From: Mycobacterium uberis
Lineage (GTDB): Bacteria > Actinomycetota > Actinomycetes > Mycobacteriales > Mycobacteriaceae
Assembly (NCBI RefSeq): GCF_003408705.1
Contig: NZ_QAYL01000025.1
Coordinates: 1-64,000, forward strand
Length of the DNA: 64,000 bases
Reading direction: 5' to 3'
The first letter of the stretch is position 1, and each line of letters starts with the position of its first letter. A model generated the notes under the pieces. It saw only the letters and a list, made by a program, of their open reading frames with translations, was not told where the DNA came from and made no database searches. This document shows positions 8,612 to 17,839 of the stretch, in pieces. A program made the translations under genes and the position numbers.

Positions 8612-10096
8612 GTGGGGTTTTCTCGGGTCATTACAATAAGCTTTGTATTGACGGCTGCTGCCGGACTCATAACTGCGTTGAGTTTCCCGCCACCAGCTAA
8701 CGCCATGCCTTGTAGCGCGCCAGAAGCCAACGTGCCGCCACCGGCGACACCCCCAGCGATGTCCACACCGGCGCTGGTCATCCAACCACCGACTGGACGC
8801 CGGCCATCTAACACCAACGACCATGCGCCGCTACCCAAATTGGGGCCACTTATTGCATCTTTGCTAAAGCCGGCTACGCCAAATACTCGTTACGGCGAAC
8901 TGCAACACCCTCAAGCAGAGGTAATGCCCCCCGAACCCAACCCTGTTCTCCCTGGACAACCCCAGAACGCTAGTCAGCTTGTTCCTAACGCACCCTCAGT
9001 CCAGCCGTCGGCACCGCCGCCCAAGTCGGGACCACCACCTCCTGTTTCCATCTCGAAGGCATCGACGTCGCTCGTCGAATGGGTGACCGGACCCAACAGT
9101 CCAAACAAAACACTTCAACGCTTCGGTATCTCCGGAACCGACCTCGGGATCCCTTGGGAAAATGGTGATCCAGTCCGACCTCAGGTCCTCATGGCATTTG
9201 GCGACAGCTTTGGCTATTGCACCGTCAAAGGACAACAACGGCGGTACAACATTTTGTTCCGCAGTTCAGACCATGATCTATCGCACGGAATCCGTGTTGC
9301 CGACGGCGTGCCTAACGACAAGTACTCGGGCTCACCGGTGTGGACAACTGGCCTCGCTAAGCAGGTCGTAAACACCATCCACCGGGCGCCGCACGAGGCG
9401 GGAATCATCCCAACAGCCGCCATCTCCATCGGAAAAACTCAATACATGAACTATATGTCCATCAAGAACTGGGGACGCGACGGCGAATGGACGACTAATT
9501 ACTCAGCTATCGCTCGGTCAATCGACAACGGACAAAACTGGGGGATCTACCCCGAAACCATCCGCTCGTCATCACCGGACGCCATCCCCGGGACTAACTT
9601 CGTTCCGGGTAACCAAAACTTCCAGATGGGGGCATTCATGCGGGGTAACGACGGTTACCTCTACTCGTTCGGCACCCCGTCCGGACGCGGCGGTGCAGCG
9701 TATCTATCCCGAGTCCAACCGAACTTTGTGCCGGACCTCGCCAAGTACGAGTACTGGAACGGCGACGGGGGCGGGCACTGGGTCCCCAACGACCCAGCGG
9801 CCGCTACGCCGGTGCTCCCCGGTCCGGTAGGCGAAATGTCAGCCCAATACAACAACTACCTCAAGCAATATCTCGTGCTTTACAGCAACGGTAGCAGCAA
9901 TGACGTTGTGGCGCGAACAGCGCCAGCTCCGCAAGGACCATGGAGTCCAGAGCAGCCACTGGTGTCGTCGTTCCAGATACCTGGTGGCATCTATGCGCCG
10001 ATGATCCATCCCTGGTCGTCGGGTCGAGACCTGTACTTCAATCTATCGCTGTGGTCAGCTTACGACGTCGTGTTGATGCACACCGTGCTACCCTAG
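8612..10096 (+). CDS. Secreted DUF4185 protein, candidate GH183 endo-D-arabinanase
   Basis: The GTG start at 8612 is preceded by AGGAAAGG. The product (494 residues) has a signal peptide with a likely cleavage after PPPANA (about residue 31). A proline-rich low-complexity linker follows (about 35-145), then a DUF4185 domain (about 150-494) with beta-propeller-like strands, for example 'VLMAFGDSFGYC', 'MNYMSIKNWG', 'SIDNGQNWGIYPETI' and 'GGIYAPMIHPW'. DUF4185 proteins have been assigned to glycoside hydrolase family GH183, shown to cut D-arabinan of mycobacterial arabinogalactan or lipoarabinomannan. I infer the same activity here and cannot confirm the catalytic acids. The gene is flanked by a dead PE_PGRS gene and the flavohaemoglobin-like gene. 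It is fully open in a decaying neighbourhood. Confidence 0.8.
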   Translation: MGFSRVITISFVLTAAAGLITALSFPPPANAMPCSAPEANVPPPATPPAMSTPALVIQPPTGRRPSNTNDHAPLPKLGPLIASLLKPATPNTRYGELQHPQAEVMPPEPNPVLPGQPQNASQLVPNAPSVQPSAPPPKSGPPPPVSISKASTSLVEWVTGPNSPNKTLQRFGISGTDLGIPWENGDPVRPQVLMAFGDSFGYCTVKGQQRRYNILFRSSDHDLSHGIRVADGVPNDKYSGSPVWTTGLAKQVVNTIHRAPHEAGIIPTAAISIGKTQYMNYMSIKNWGRDGEWTTNYSAIARSIDNGQNWGIYPETIRSSSPDAIPGTNFVPGNQNFQMGAFMRGNDGYLYSFGTPSGRGGAAYLSRVQPNFVPDLAKYEYWNGDGGGHWVPNDPAAATPVLPGPVGEMSAQYNNYLKQYLVLYSNGSSNDVVARTAPAPQGPWSPEQPLVSSFQIPGGIYAPMIHPWSSGRDLYFNLSLWSAYDVVLMHTVLP

Positions 10097-10202
10097 CTAG
10101 TGCGCAAATCCGCTGTAGATCATCCTGTGGAGCTACCATCCTTGTGCTGATCAAACTAGTGTTGCTGGACAAAAGGATTCGTGCCCTGTAGCTCACCTTC
10201 CT

Positions 10203-11408
10203 GTGGCGGGCTTAGAATCGAGTTTCGTGAGCTTAGACAACCGGGATGCGTTGCGCGTGTTGCGCGATATCCTCGCGCGGGAGAACCAGGACCCGACAAA
10301 CGAAGCTAACGTAATCGTGCGGCAGTTCTATGCTTACTGGTTCGCCCTCGACAACTCGGTACGCGACCTATTCCCACCGGAAATGGACTGCCAGCGAGCG
10401 TCTTTCACCCATGCACTGCACTGGGTGTACAGCGAGCTGGTCGCTCAGCACGCGGAAGAGCCCGTGGCCTTTCTTGCCCAGCTTGGTCGCGATCACCGCA
10501 AGTACGGTGTACTAACAAGCCATTATGAGACATTGCGTCGAGCTCTGCATACCACATTGCGCACTCATCTGGGTGAGGCATGGACTGATGCCGTCTGCGA
10601 CGCGGTCAGTCAGTCACTCAACCTAATCACCGGGGTAATGAGCGGAGCGGCTGAAGCCGACGAAGGACCAGCCTGGTGGGATGCAACGGTCATTGAACAC
10701 ATTCGAGTGTCACGGGATCTCGCAGTCGTTCAGCTGCAATTAGACCAGCCAATGCACTATTACACCGGCCAGTATGTCAACGTCCAAATTCCGCAATGCC
10801 CACACCGTTGGCGATACCTCAGCCCCGCCATTCCTGCTACCTTAGACGGCGCGATCGAATTCCATGTCCGTGCGGTCCCCGGCGGCTTGGTCAGCACCGC
10901 CATCGTCAGCGAAACTACGCCTGGAGACCGGTGGCGGTTGTCCAGTCCGCACGGTGCAATGCAGATCAATCGCGACGACGGGGACGTGCTGATGGTGGCC
11001 GGTAGTACCGGTATAGCACCGCTACGGGCACTGATCGTGGATATCAGCCGCTTAGCGATGAACCCACGGGTCCACCTGTTCGTCGGCGCACGCTACCGCT
11101 GCGAGCTTTACGACCTGCGCACGCTATGGCAGATCGCAGCACACTGTCCTTGGCTAGCAGTCTCACCAGTATCGGAGTACAGCCAAGACCCATACTGGGC
11201 CGCAGACTACCCCGACGTCTCAACGCCGCGTGGCCTACATGTACACCAAACCGGCCGGCTTCCTGACGTGGTCACCCAGTACGGAAGCTGGAGCGACCGG
11301 CAGATCCTGATCTGCGGTGGACCGGCCATGGTGCGCGCAACCAAGGCTGCTCTTATCGCTAAAGGCACTCCGCCGGAACGTATTCAACACGATCCTTTGT
11401 CGCGCTAG
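10203..11408 (+). CDS. Type II flavohaemoglobin-like reductase (Rv0385-like)
   Basis: About 401 residues. The N-terminal globin-like domain (about 15-150) has helices resembling bacterial flavohaemoglobins ('FYAYWFALDNSVRDLFPP', with a conserved His in 'QLGRDHRKYGV'). The C-terminal part is a ferredoxin-NADP reductase-like module: FAD-binding beta-barrel ('HYYTGQYVNVQIP', RWRYLSPA) and NAD-binding fold ('LMVAGSTGIAPLRALI', 'LFVGARYRCELYDL', 'ILICGGPAMVRATKAAL'). Mtb Rv0385, the syntenic gene beside clpB, is an unconventional type II flavohaemoglobin reported to oxidise D-lactate. The start is uncertain: GTG at 10203 or GTG at 10227, the latter giving VSLDNRDAL. It is the last gene before the rearrangement point with hspR. 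Confidence 0.85.
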   Translation: MAGLESSFVSLDNRDALRVLRDILARENQDPTNEANVIVRQFYAYWFALDNSVRDLFPPEMDCQRASFTHALHWVYSELVAQHAEEPVAFLAQLGRDHRKYGVLTSHYETLRRALHTTLRTHLGEAWTDAVCDAVSQSLNLITGVMSGAAEADEGPAWWDATVIEHIRVSRDLAVVQLQLDQPMHYYTGQYVNVQIPQCPHRWRYLSPAIPATLDGAIEFHVRAVPGGLVSTAIVSETTPGDRWRLSSPHGAMQINRDDGDVLMVAGSTGIAPLRALIVDISRLAMNPRVHLFVGARYRCELYDLRTLWQIAAHCPWLAVSPVSEYSQDPYWAADYPDVSTPRGLHVHQTGRLPDVVTQYGSWSDRQILICGGPAMVRATKAALIAKGTPPERIQHDPLSR

Positions 11409-11522
11409 CTGGATCGACCATCTAAGCCTTGCACCTACCAGATGCGGCCCGCGGCGAGTAAATCATCGAGACACGACTACTTCGACATCTGACCCTCGAT
11501 CAGTCAGGCCTGCCCACCTAAC

Positions 11523-11918
11523 CTAGCGCGACTTTCGCGGCTGCCAGAGGACCAGCGCCGTGCTCTTGGGCACCACCGCGAGATCGCCGCGCTGGTTGGC
11601 GCGCAATACCATCAACTCATCGGTCAATTCCTGCAGCTTCAACTGCAGTGCCTCAATCTGATTGGTCAGCTCGATAATGCGCTTGATGCCGGCGAGGTTA
11701 ACTCCCTCGTCCTGCGAGAGTCGCTGCACCTGGCGCAGCAGGTCAACATCATGCTGTGAATAACGGCGCCCACCACCGGAAGTCCGGCTCGGGCTGACCA
11801 GCCCGAGTCGATCATAGGTGCGTAAAGTCTGTGCATGCATGCCGGCCAGCTCAGCGGCCACCGAGATCAAGAACGTCCGGGACTCTTGTTTCCTATGGGC
11901 TCTAGGGTTTCTAGCCAT
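11523..11918 (-). CDS. hspR: Heat-shock repressor HspR (MerR family)
   Basis: Autoregulatory MerR-type repressor that binds HAIR inverted repeats with DnaK as co-repressor and shuts off the dnaK operon and clpB. The N-terminal winged helix-turn-helix is clear: 'FLISVAAELAGMHAQTLR', TYDRLGLVSPSRTSGGGRRY, then LLRQVQRLSQDEGVNLAGI. A C-terminal coiled coil follows (about 85-110). The ATG at 11918 shares one base with the dnaJ stop (TGATG), which indicates translational coupling. An in-frame GTG lies one codon upstream. About 131 residues, slightly longer than the Mtb protein because of a few extra basic residues at the N-terminus. Confidence 0.96.
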   Translation of the reverse strand: MARNPRAHRKQESRTFLISVAAELAGMHAQTLRTYDRLGLVSPSRTSGGGRRYSQHDVDLLRQVQRLSQDEGVNLAGIKRIIELTNQIEALQLKLQELTDELMVLRANQRGDLAVVPKSTALVLWQPRKSR

Positions 11919-13093
11919 CACCGATTACCGGTCCATCCCGCCCGTGGGTTGAAACCACTTGACCGTTCGGCAGCCGCATAAGTCTCCAGCGCCTGTTGTG
12001 CGGTACCTTCCAAGTTCGGTGGAACTGCCACCTTGACGGTGACAAGCAAGTCTCCATAGCCGCCACTACGTTTGGGCACACCGCGCCCTCGCACTCGCAG
12101 GATGCGGCCATCCGCAGTGCCTTTTGGCACCCGGACGCTGACAGTCCCGTCCAGCGTAGGCACTGAGAGTGTTGAGCCCAAAGCTAATTCGGTGAAGCTA
12201 ACCGGAATGGTCACGATGAGATCATCGCCGTCTCGATCAAAGGTCTTGTCTGGACGCACATGCACCGTCACATACAGATCACCTGACGGGGCACCGCGCA
12301 ACCCAGCCTCACCCTGCCCTGCCAATCGAATCCGTTGTCCGTCTTCGACACCGGGCGGTATCCGCATATTAATGGTGCGAGTGCGGGTAGTGACACCGGT
12401 GCCTTTACACTCATCGCAAGGGTGCTCGATGATCGACCCGCTGCCCCGACATTCAGTGCAAGGCTCAGAGAAACCGAAGGCGCCCTGATTGCGGTTGATC
12501 ACGCCGGAGCCGGTGCAACTAGAGCACACTTTCGGAGTGGTTCCCGGCCGCGCCCCGCTTCCATGGCAGTTAGTGCACGGCGCTGGACTGGTCAGCCGCA
12601 GCGGCATAGCTAAACCTTTGGCTGCCTCAACAAAATCCAAGTCCGTCTCGGTCTCCAGGTCGTTGCCGCGTCGCGGCCGACTAGGACGGGTGCTAGCGCC
12701 ACGTCCGAATAATCCGCCGAACAGGTCACCGATGTTGGTGCCACCGGTTCGACTGGCAGCATCGAATAAATCGTTGAGATTGAACTCAGCTCCATCTCCA
12801 CCCATTCCAAAGCTGCCGAAGCTACCGTCGAACCGACGGCCACCTAACCCACCGTTGGCAAACAATCGACGAGTTTCATCGTACTCTTTGCGCTTGCCCG
12901 GATCCGACAACACATTGTGCGCCTCAGACACCGCCTTAAACCGTTCACCAGCGGCGGGGTTGTCGGGATTCGCGTCCGGATGCAAGTCACGTGCCAACTT
13001 CCGATAGGCGCGTTTGATCTCTTCAGAACTGGCGTCAGAGGAGACGCCTAGTTCCTTATAGAAATCTTTTTCAACCCATTCACGCTGGGCCAT
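11918..13093 (-). CDS. dnaJ1: Chaperone DnaJ (DnaJ1)
   Basis: Hsp40 co-chaperone that delivers clients to DnaK and stimulates its ATPase. An N-terminal J domain with the HPD triad (DLHPDANP, about residue 37) is followed by a G/F-rich region containing 'FGSFGMGGDGAEFNLNDL'. The zinc-binding domain has four CxxCxGxG repeats (CTNCHGSG, CSSCTGSG, CTECRGSG, CDECKGTG). The C-terminal substrate-binding domains run to the end. 391 residues. It is third gene of the dnaK-grpE-dnaJ-hspR operon, 51 bases after grpE and overlapping hspR. The order is that of Mtb Rv0350-Rv0353. Confidence 0.97.
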   Translation of the reverse strand: MAQREWVEKDFYKELGVSSDASSEEIKRAYRKLARDLHPDANPDNPAAGERFKAVSEAHNVLSDPGKRKEYDETRRLFANGGLGGRRFDGSFGSFGMGGDGAEFNLNDLFDAASRTGGTNIGDLFGGLFGRGASTRPSRPRRGNDLETETDLDFVEAAKGLAMPLRLTSPAPCTNCHGSGARPGTTPKVCSSCTGSGVINRNQGAFGFSEPCTECRGSGSIIEHPCDECKGTGVTTRTRTINMRIPPGVEDGQRIRLAGQGEAGLRGAPSGDLYVTVHVRPDKTFDRDGDDLIVTIPVSFTELALGSTLSVPTLDGTVSVRVPKGTADGRILRVRGRGVPKRSGGYGDLLVTVKVAVPPNLEGTAQQALETYAAAERSSGFNPRAGWTGNR

Positions 13094-13144
13094 ATTGCGT
13101 CACCCCCCTCTCACCGTCCTCTGTGTGTTGTACAGATTCTTCTG

Positions 13145-13825
13145 CTAGTTGCCTTGATTCTGGGCCTTATTCACCTGTGGTATCGCGTTACCGTCCGGGT
13201 CGACTTGCCCGGCGTCATCCGTAACGACCGTCTCGGAACCGTCACTTGCGACTGTGTCAACCACCCCGACCAGGGCGTGCCGCAGCACTTGCTCGCCCAG
13301 TTTGTAGCCGTTCCGCAGGACGTCACCGATCACTGGCTTAGAACCTTCTCCACCATCGCCCTCGTGCTGCACGGCTTCGTGTAGCCCCGGATCGAAATCT
13401 TCGCCCTCGGCACCAAAAGCCACCAAACCGAGCCCGGTCAACGCGCTCATCAGCTTGTCGGCGACTGACTTCAGCGGACCCGAATCCAGGTCGCCGTGCT
13501 TGCGTGCCCAATCGAGATCGTCGAGCACTCCCAGCAATTGGCTAATAACAGTGGCTTTAGCCCTATCCGCAGCCGCCTGCTGGTCGCGCAACGCTCGTTT
13601 ACGGTAGTTGGCAAAGTCGGCCTGCACCCGCTGTAGATCGCTCGTCAGCTCAGCAACTTTGTCGACAGTTGTGTCAGTAGTGTCGACGCTCTGGTCCGTC
13701 AGACCAGCTGGCTCACTTCCTCCCGGCATGTCGCCGAGAGGGATGTCCCGTACTTCGCCGGTCTCGGGGTCGATCCGCCGTTTATCGGTGACCGTCACCT
13801 GTTCGTGTGGATTGCTTTCGGTCAT
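13145..13825 (-). CDS. grpE: Nucleotide exchange factor GrpE
   Basis: GrpE releases ADP from DnaK. The 226-residue protein has a disordered acidic N-terminus rich in Thr/Asp ([11 protein letters not shown]), a long helix (residues about 60-110, '[18 protein letters not shown]' is the hallmark) and a beta-wing domain ('[15 protein letters not shown]', '[18 protein letters not shown]'). The start codon overlaps the dnaK stop by four bases (ATGA), so expression is coupled to dnaK. The C-terminus is an Asp/Gln/Asn-rich tail, as in Mtb GrpE. Confidence 0.97.
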   Translation of the reverse strand: MTESNPHEQVTVTDKRRIDPETGEVRDIPLGDMPGGSEPAGLTDQSVDTTDTTVDKVAELTSDLQRVQADFANYRKRALRDQQAAADRAKATVISQLLGVLDDLDWARKHGDLDSGPLKSVADKLMSALTGLGLVAFGAEGEDFDPGLHEAVQHEGDGGEGSKPVIGDVLRNGYKLGEQVLRHALVGVVDTVASDGSETVVTDDAGQVDPDGNAIPQVNKAQNQGN

Positions 13826-15684
13826 TTGGACTCCCGTTCGTCGTCGACCACCTCCGCGTCCACCACATCGTCAGCAGAGTTCGACCCACCGGGTGCGGAA
13901 GCCTTACCGCCAGTCGCCGACGCAGCCTGAGTAGCCTCATAGATCGCCTGCCCCAGCGCCTGGGACTCCTGTCCCAGTTTCTCCATCGCCGACTTGATCG
14001 CGGAGACATCGGTACTGCCGAGCGCGGTCTTGGCTTTTATCACAGCGGCATCCACTTTGTTGAGAGTGTCTTCAGGCACCTTCGAACCACCTTCGGCTTC
14101 TCGCTGTTCTTTGACGAATTTCTCCGTCTGGTACACCAACGTCTCGGCCTGGTTGCGGACGTCGGCTTCCTCACGACGCTTGCGGTCCTCCTCGGCGTGT
14201 GCCTCAGCATCCTTGACCATCCGGTCGATCTCCTCCTTGGACAGACCGGAGCCTTCCTGAATTTTGATCGTGTTCTCCTTGCCTGTGCCCTTATCCTTGG
14301 CTGTGACGTGCACGATGCCATTGGCGTCGATGTCGAAAGTAACCTCAATCTGTGGGATACCGCGCGGAGCTGGTGGAATACCAGTCAGCTCAAAGGAGCC
14401 GAGCAGCTTGTTGTGCGAGGCTATTTCGCGCTCACCCTGGTAAACCTGAATTTGCACCGACGGCTGGTTGTCGTCGGCGGTGGTGAAGGTCTCTGAGCGC
14501 TTGGTGGGGATCGTGGTGTTGCGCTCGATAAGCTTGGTCATCACACCGCCTTTAGTCTCTATACCCAAGCTCAACGGTGTAACATCAAGCAGAAGAACAT
14601 CTTTCACTTCACCCTTGAGGACGCCGGCCTGCAATGCAGCGCCGACGGCGACGACCTCGTCGGGGTTGACGCCCTTATTGGGCTCCTTGCCACCGGTAAG
14701 TTCCTTGACCAGATCAGTTACTGCGGGCATCCGGGTCGAGCCGCCCACCAGCACGACGTGATCGATCTCGGAGACCGAAATACCGGCGTCCTTGATTACC
14801 GATTGAAACGGCTGCCGGGTACGGTCCAGCAGATCCTGTGTGATGCGCTGAAATTCGGCACGATTCAGCTGTTCATCGAGGAACAGCGGGTTCTTGTCCG
14901 CATCGACGGTGATGTAGGGCAGATTAACCAAGGTGCTCTGGCTCGAACTGAGCTCGATCTTGGCCTTCTCGGCAGCCTCACGCAGCCGCTGCATGGCCAT
15001 CTTGTCCTTGGTCAGATCAATACCGCTGGTACCTTTGAACTTATCGACGAGCCAGTTGACGATGCGGTCGTCCCAGTCGTCGCCACCGAGGTGGTTGTCA
15101 CCGCTAGTAGCACGCACTTCGACCACACCTTCGCCAATTTCGAGCAACGAGACGTCGAAGGTACCGCCCCCCAGGTCGAACACCAGGATAGTTTGTTCCT
15201 TCTCTCCCTTGTCCAACCCGTAGGCCAGCGCTGCGGCGGTCGGTTCGTTGACGATCCGCAGGACGTTTAAGCCGGCAATCTGGCCGGCTTCTTTGGTAGC
15301 CTGGCGCTGGGCGTCGTTGAAGTAGGCGGGTGTGGTGATGACCGCATCTGTGATGTCCTCACCGAGGTAAGCTTCGGCGTCACGTTTCAGCTTCATCAGA
15401 ACACGGGCACTGATCTCCTGGGCGGTGTATTTCTTGCCGTCGATCTCGATGGACCAGTCACTGCCCATATACCGCTTGACCGAACGGATGGTGCGGTCGA
15501 CGTTGGTAACCGCCTGGTTTTTGGCGGGCTGGCCGACGAGCACCTCACCGTTACGCGCGAACGCGACAATTGACGGAGTGGTCCGCGACCCCTCGGAGTT
15601 GGCAACGACGACGGGGTCGCCACCCTCCAGAACGGAGACAACGGAGTTAGTGGTCCCGAGGTCGATGCCGACTGCACGAGCCAT
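13822..15684 (-). CDS. dnaK: Chaperone DnaK (Hsp70)
   Basis: 620-residue Hsp70. The actin-like ATPase domain has GIDLGTTNS at the N-terminus, [12 protein letters not shown] around residue 170 and '[17 protein letters not shown]' around 305. The substrate-binding domain ('[16 protein letters not shown]', '[18 protein letters not shown]') and helical lid end in the [16 protein letters not shown] tail typical of mycobacterial DnaK. The ATG at 15684 is preceded by a strong ribosome binding site, AGGAGG on the minus strand at 15697-15692. It is the first gene of the chaperone operon and is regulated through HAIR elements just upstream. It also acts as HspR co-repressor in mycobacteria and Streptomyces. 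Confidence 0.98.
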   Translation of the reverse strand: MARAVGIDLGTTNSVVSVLEGGDPVVVANSEGSRTTPSIVAFARNGEVLVGQPAKNQAVTNVDRTIRSVKRYMGSDWSIEIDGKKYTAQEISARVLMKLKRDAEAYLGEDITDAVITTPAYFNDAQRQATKEAGQIAGLNVLRIVNEPTAAALAYGLDKGEKEQTILVFDLGGGTFDVSLLEIGEGVVEVRATSGDNHLGGDDWDDRIVNWLVDKFKGTSGIDLTKDKMAMQRLREAAEKAKIELSSSQSTLVNLPYITVDADKNPLFLDEQLNRAEFQRITQDLLDRTRQPFQSVIKDAGISVSEIDHVVLVGGSTRMPAVTDLVKELTGGKEPNKGVNPDEVVAVGAALQAGVLKGEVKDVLLLDVTPLSLGIETKGGVMTKLIERNTTIPTKRSETFTTADDNQPSVQIQVYQGEREIASHNKLLGSFELTGIPPAPRGIPQIEVTFDIDANGIVHVTAKDKGTGKENTIKIQEGSGLSKEEIDRMVKDAEAHAEEDRKRREEADVRNQAETLVYQTEKFVKEQREAEGGSKVPEDTLNKVDAAVIKAKTALGSTDVSAIKSAMEKLGQESQALGQAIYEATQAASATGGKASAPGGSNSADDVVDAEVVDDERESK

Positions 15685-15725
15685 GGTGATTCCTCCTGAG
15701 TAGTAGAGCTTTTATCATGCACTAT

Positions 15726-15746
15726 GCTGAGTGAATCATGCTCAAG
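15726..15746. promoter_or_regulatory. HAIR-like HspR operator 1 upstream of dnaK
   Basis: GCTGAGT-N7-GCTCAAG (read on the minus strand CTTGAGC-N7-ACTCAGC) matches the HAIR consensus CTTGAGT-N7-ACTCAAG at 11 of 14 arm positions. It lies about 40 bases before the dnaK start codon. Confidence 0.75.
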
Positions 15747-15780
15747 TTTGTTCCTGCAACCGCGATGCTGTCAACTCAGA

Positions 15781-15801
15781 GTTGAGTCTGGCTCACTTAG
15801 A
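15781..15801. promoter_or_regulatory. HAIR-like HspR operator 2 upstream of dnaK
   Basis: GTTGAGT-N7-ACTTAGA is a weaker HAIR match with one good arm. The adjoining CAACTC-A-GAGTTG palindrome overlaps its left arm. Two spaced operators upstream of dnaK are typical of actinobacterial dnaK promoters. Confidence 0.5.
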
Positions 15802-16923
15802 TTGTTACCCGAGAGTCAACGCCCCTGATTCGCGATCTTGCTCCTAGCCGGTTGAGATGAGATTCGCACAAGTACCTTCGAGCTGTCGAAAGCTTTCGTC
15901 CCCTAGCTACCCAGTGCCCGATGGTGGATTCGCAACATCATCCGTGTTCGACCTCATGGGCGAATTTTCGGTAAGACTTCGCCGGCAGTACGACCGTACT
16001 ATGCACGGCCTCTTCATATGGCGAAGTCATACCGTCGTTCGATGACGTGCTTGGACATGTTCGGTCACACTCCGGCCACCTACCTTCAACCGTTGTGGCG
16101 AGGGCTCTGACTTCATCCCACTAGCAGGTCTCGCAGTTAGGCTCAGCCCTCCGTCGTGACGTTCTTCGCGACGTCAGCGATCGCATCTGGCAGTTATGTT
16201 GCCATATCGCGATCTCGGGCAACAGGTCGCCCGGGATCGACTCCATGTGTTCTTCATGAACTGTTCGACATGTTTCTAGAGTGACGTCGCCGAATCTGTT
16301 GTGATCAGCAATGGACATCGCGACACAATTAAAGACTGGATACGATTTCGCACGGGCACGGCAACATGTTTGCAACGTCCTAGATTAACGTGAAGTTACG
16401 TTCTCACCATCGAAGAGGACAAAGTAGTTCTTTGCGTGCCAGTCCGGGATGTCCAGAAGGTACTGGACCATTAATGCATTTCGTGAACCGGCTGATGTCG
16501 TGTCGGGAATCGATTCAAGACAACAGTCGGCTGACGTCGACAGCCGAAGGTCCTCCGCTGGAGGTGGACTTACTTCTGCGGCCACACTGACAACACTTAG
16601 CATATGTCTTCCTGATGAATTCGAACAAACGATCGATGTAACTCTGTTAGAAAAATTTAATTCTGTTCTCGTGGTGATGATTTCAACCTGCTCGAAGGAA
16701 TAGAAGCAGAATTTCCCGTTGAGAGCCTAAGCCGAATATCGTCCAATGTCCGGCTTGACCTGGTCACTCTCGTCAAACGTCCTATCGGCAAACTTGGCAG
16801 AATCGACGCAACACACGATTTTGTGCGGCACGCCCACCTAAAATTATTTAACAGCGCTGCCAGTCATTCTCCGTGATGGCACCGTGATGTCCAAGCCGTC
16901 ATGAGCTGGTGAGAAGTACTACG
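15802..16923. other. Decayed intergenic DNA, nothing recognised
   Basis: Apart from the dnaK control region, I see no protein family on either strand between dnaK and the PE relic. Short open frames around 16,121-16,603 show no motif or ribosome binding site worth noting. Confidence 0.5.
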
Positions 16924-17292
16924 ATGTCGTTTGTGGTCGCAAGTCCGGAGATGATGGCAACAACAGCTGTGAATCTAGCGAATATTAGTTATAGACAACC
17001 AACGCGACTAACGCCACCGCGGCACTGTTCAATGAGCACGCCTAAGTATAGCAGAAGCTCGGTGTCCAGGCGACAACAATTCATAACTAGTTTTGTGCAG
17101 GCGTTGAACGCTGGTGCGCACACGCATGTGAGCGCAAAAGCCGCCAACGTGTACCCTTTGCAGACCATCAAACAGGATCTGCTTGGCGTGATCAATACAT
17201 CCACCAAGCTGCTGCTGAATCACTCACTGATTAGCTCTGGCGCCTGCGGCGGAACCGTCAACATCATTGGAACCCAATGGACATCACGCTGA
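16924..17292 (+). pseudogene. PE family pseudogene
   Basis: The ATG at 16924 begins MSFVVASPEMMATTAVNLANI, the start of a PE domain. The central PE residues are then lost by frame change. 'FVQALNAGAHTHVSAKAANV' and a block resembling 'LLGVINTSTKLLLNHSLI' follow, corresponding to the second half of a PE domain and the start of its tail. No PGRS repeats follow. Confidence 0.8.
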
Positions 17293-17839
17293 TTTGTTCT
17301 GCGTCCAGTCTATGTAGCGTCCGCTGGCAAGGTCGTCACAGTTGATCATCTCGACGTCAAGCCAGCCGCTCAGATGCGCTGCTGCACCCTGATCACCGGA
17401 TGCCCGTGCCAGCACCTGGGGCCAGTGACGACACGCCATGACAACAGAATGTACCGGTCGATCACGAAAGTACGCTCGTAACATGCAACACCGCGTAGTC
17501 AGTCTGCACTCAATCGTCCTGTTGCAGAGCCATACACACCAAGAAGATCAGCCTCTCATGCCACTGGGGTAGACGAATGGCAGTGACACCCAGTGAGGCA
17601 AGAACATCGGCAGCCCCTAAAACGACACGACGTCGGCACAGCCACTACGGCATCCAACCGACTGTCGACTAGCACTTTGGGCTTACTATACCAAGGTTCT
17701 GCACTCAAGAAGAGTAGAATGCCAAAGCTGCGTAGCGGTAAAGCTATCGACGTTGACAACAGCACTCTGCCGGTAATGACCTTGGGCTTTTAACTGTGTG
17801 ACAACGGGATAGAACGTGATGACTCACGCTGTATAGCGT
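17293..17839. other. Decayed DNA, no family recognised
   Basis: Short frames on both strands without recognisable motifs. It probably contains the rest of the PE relic. Confidence 0.4.
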
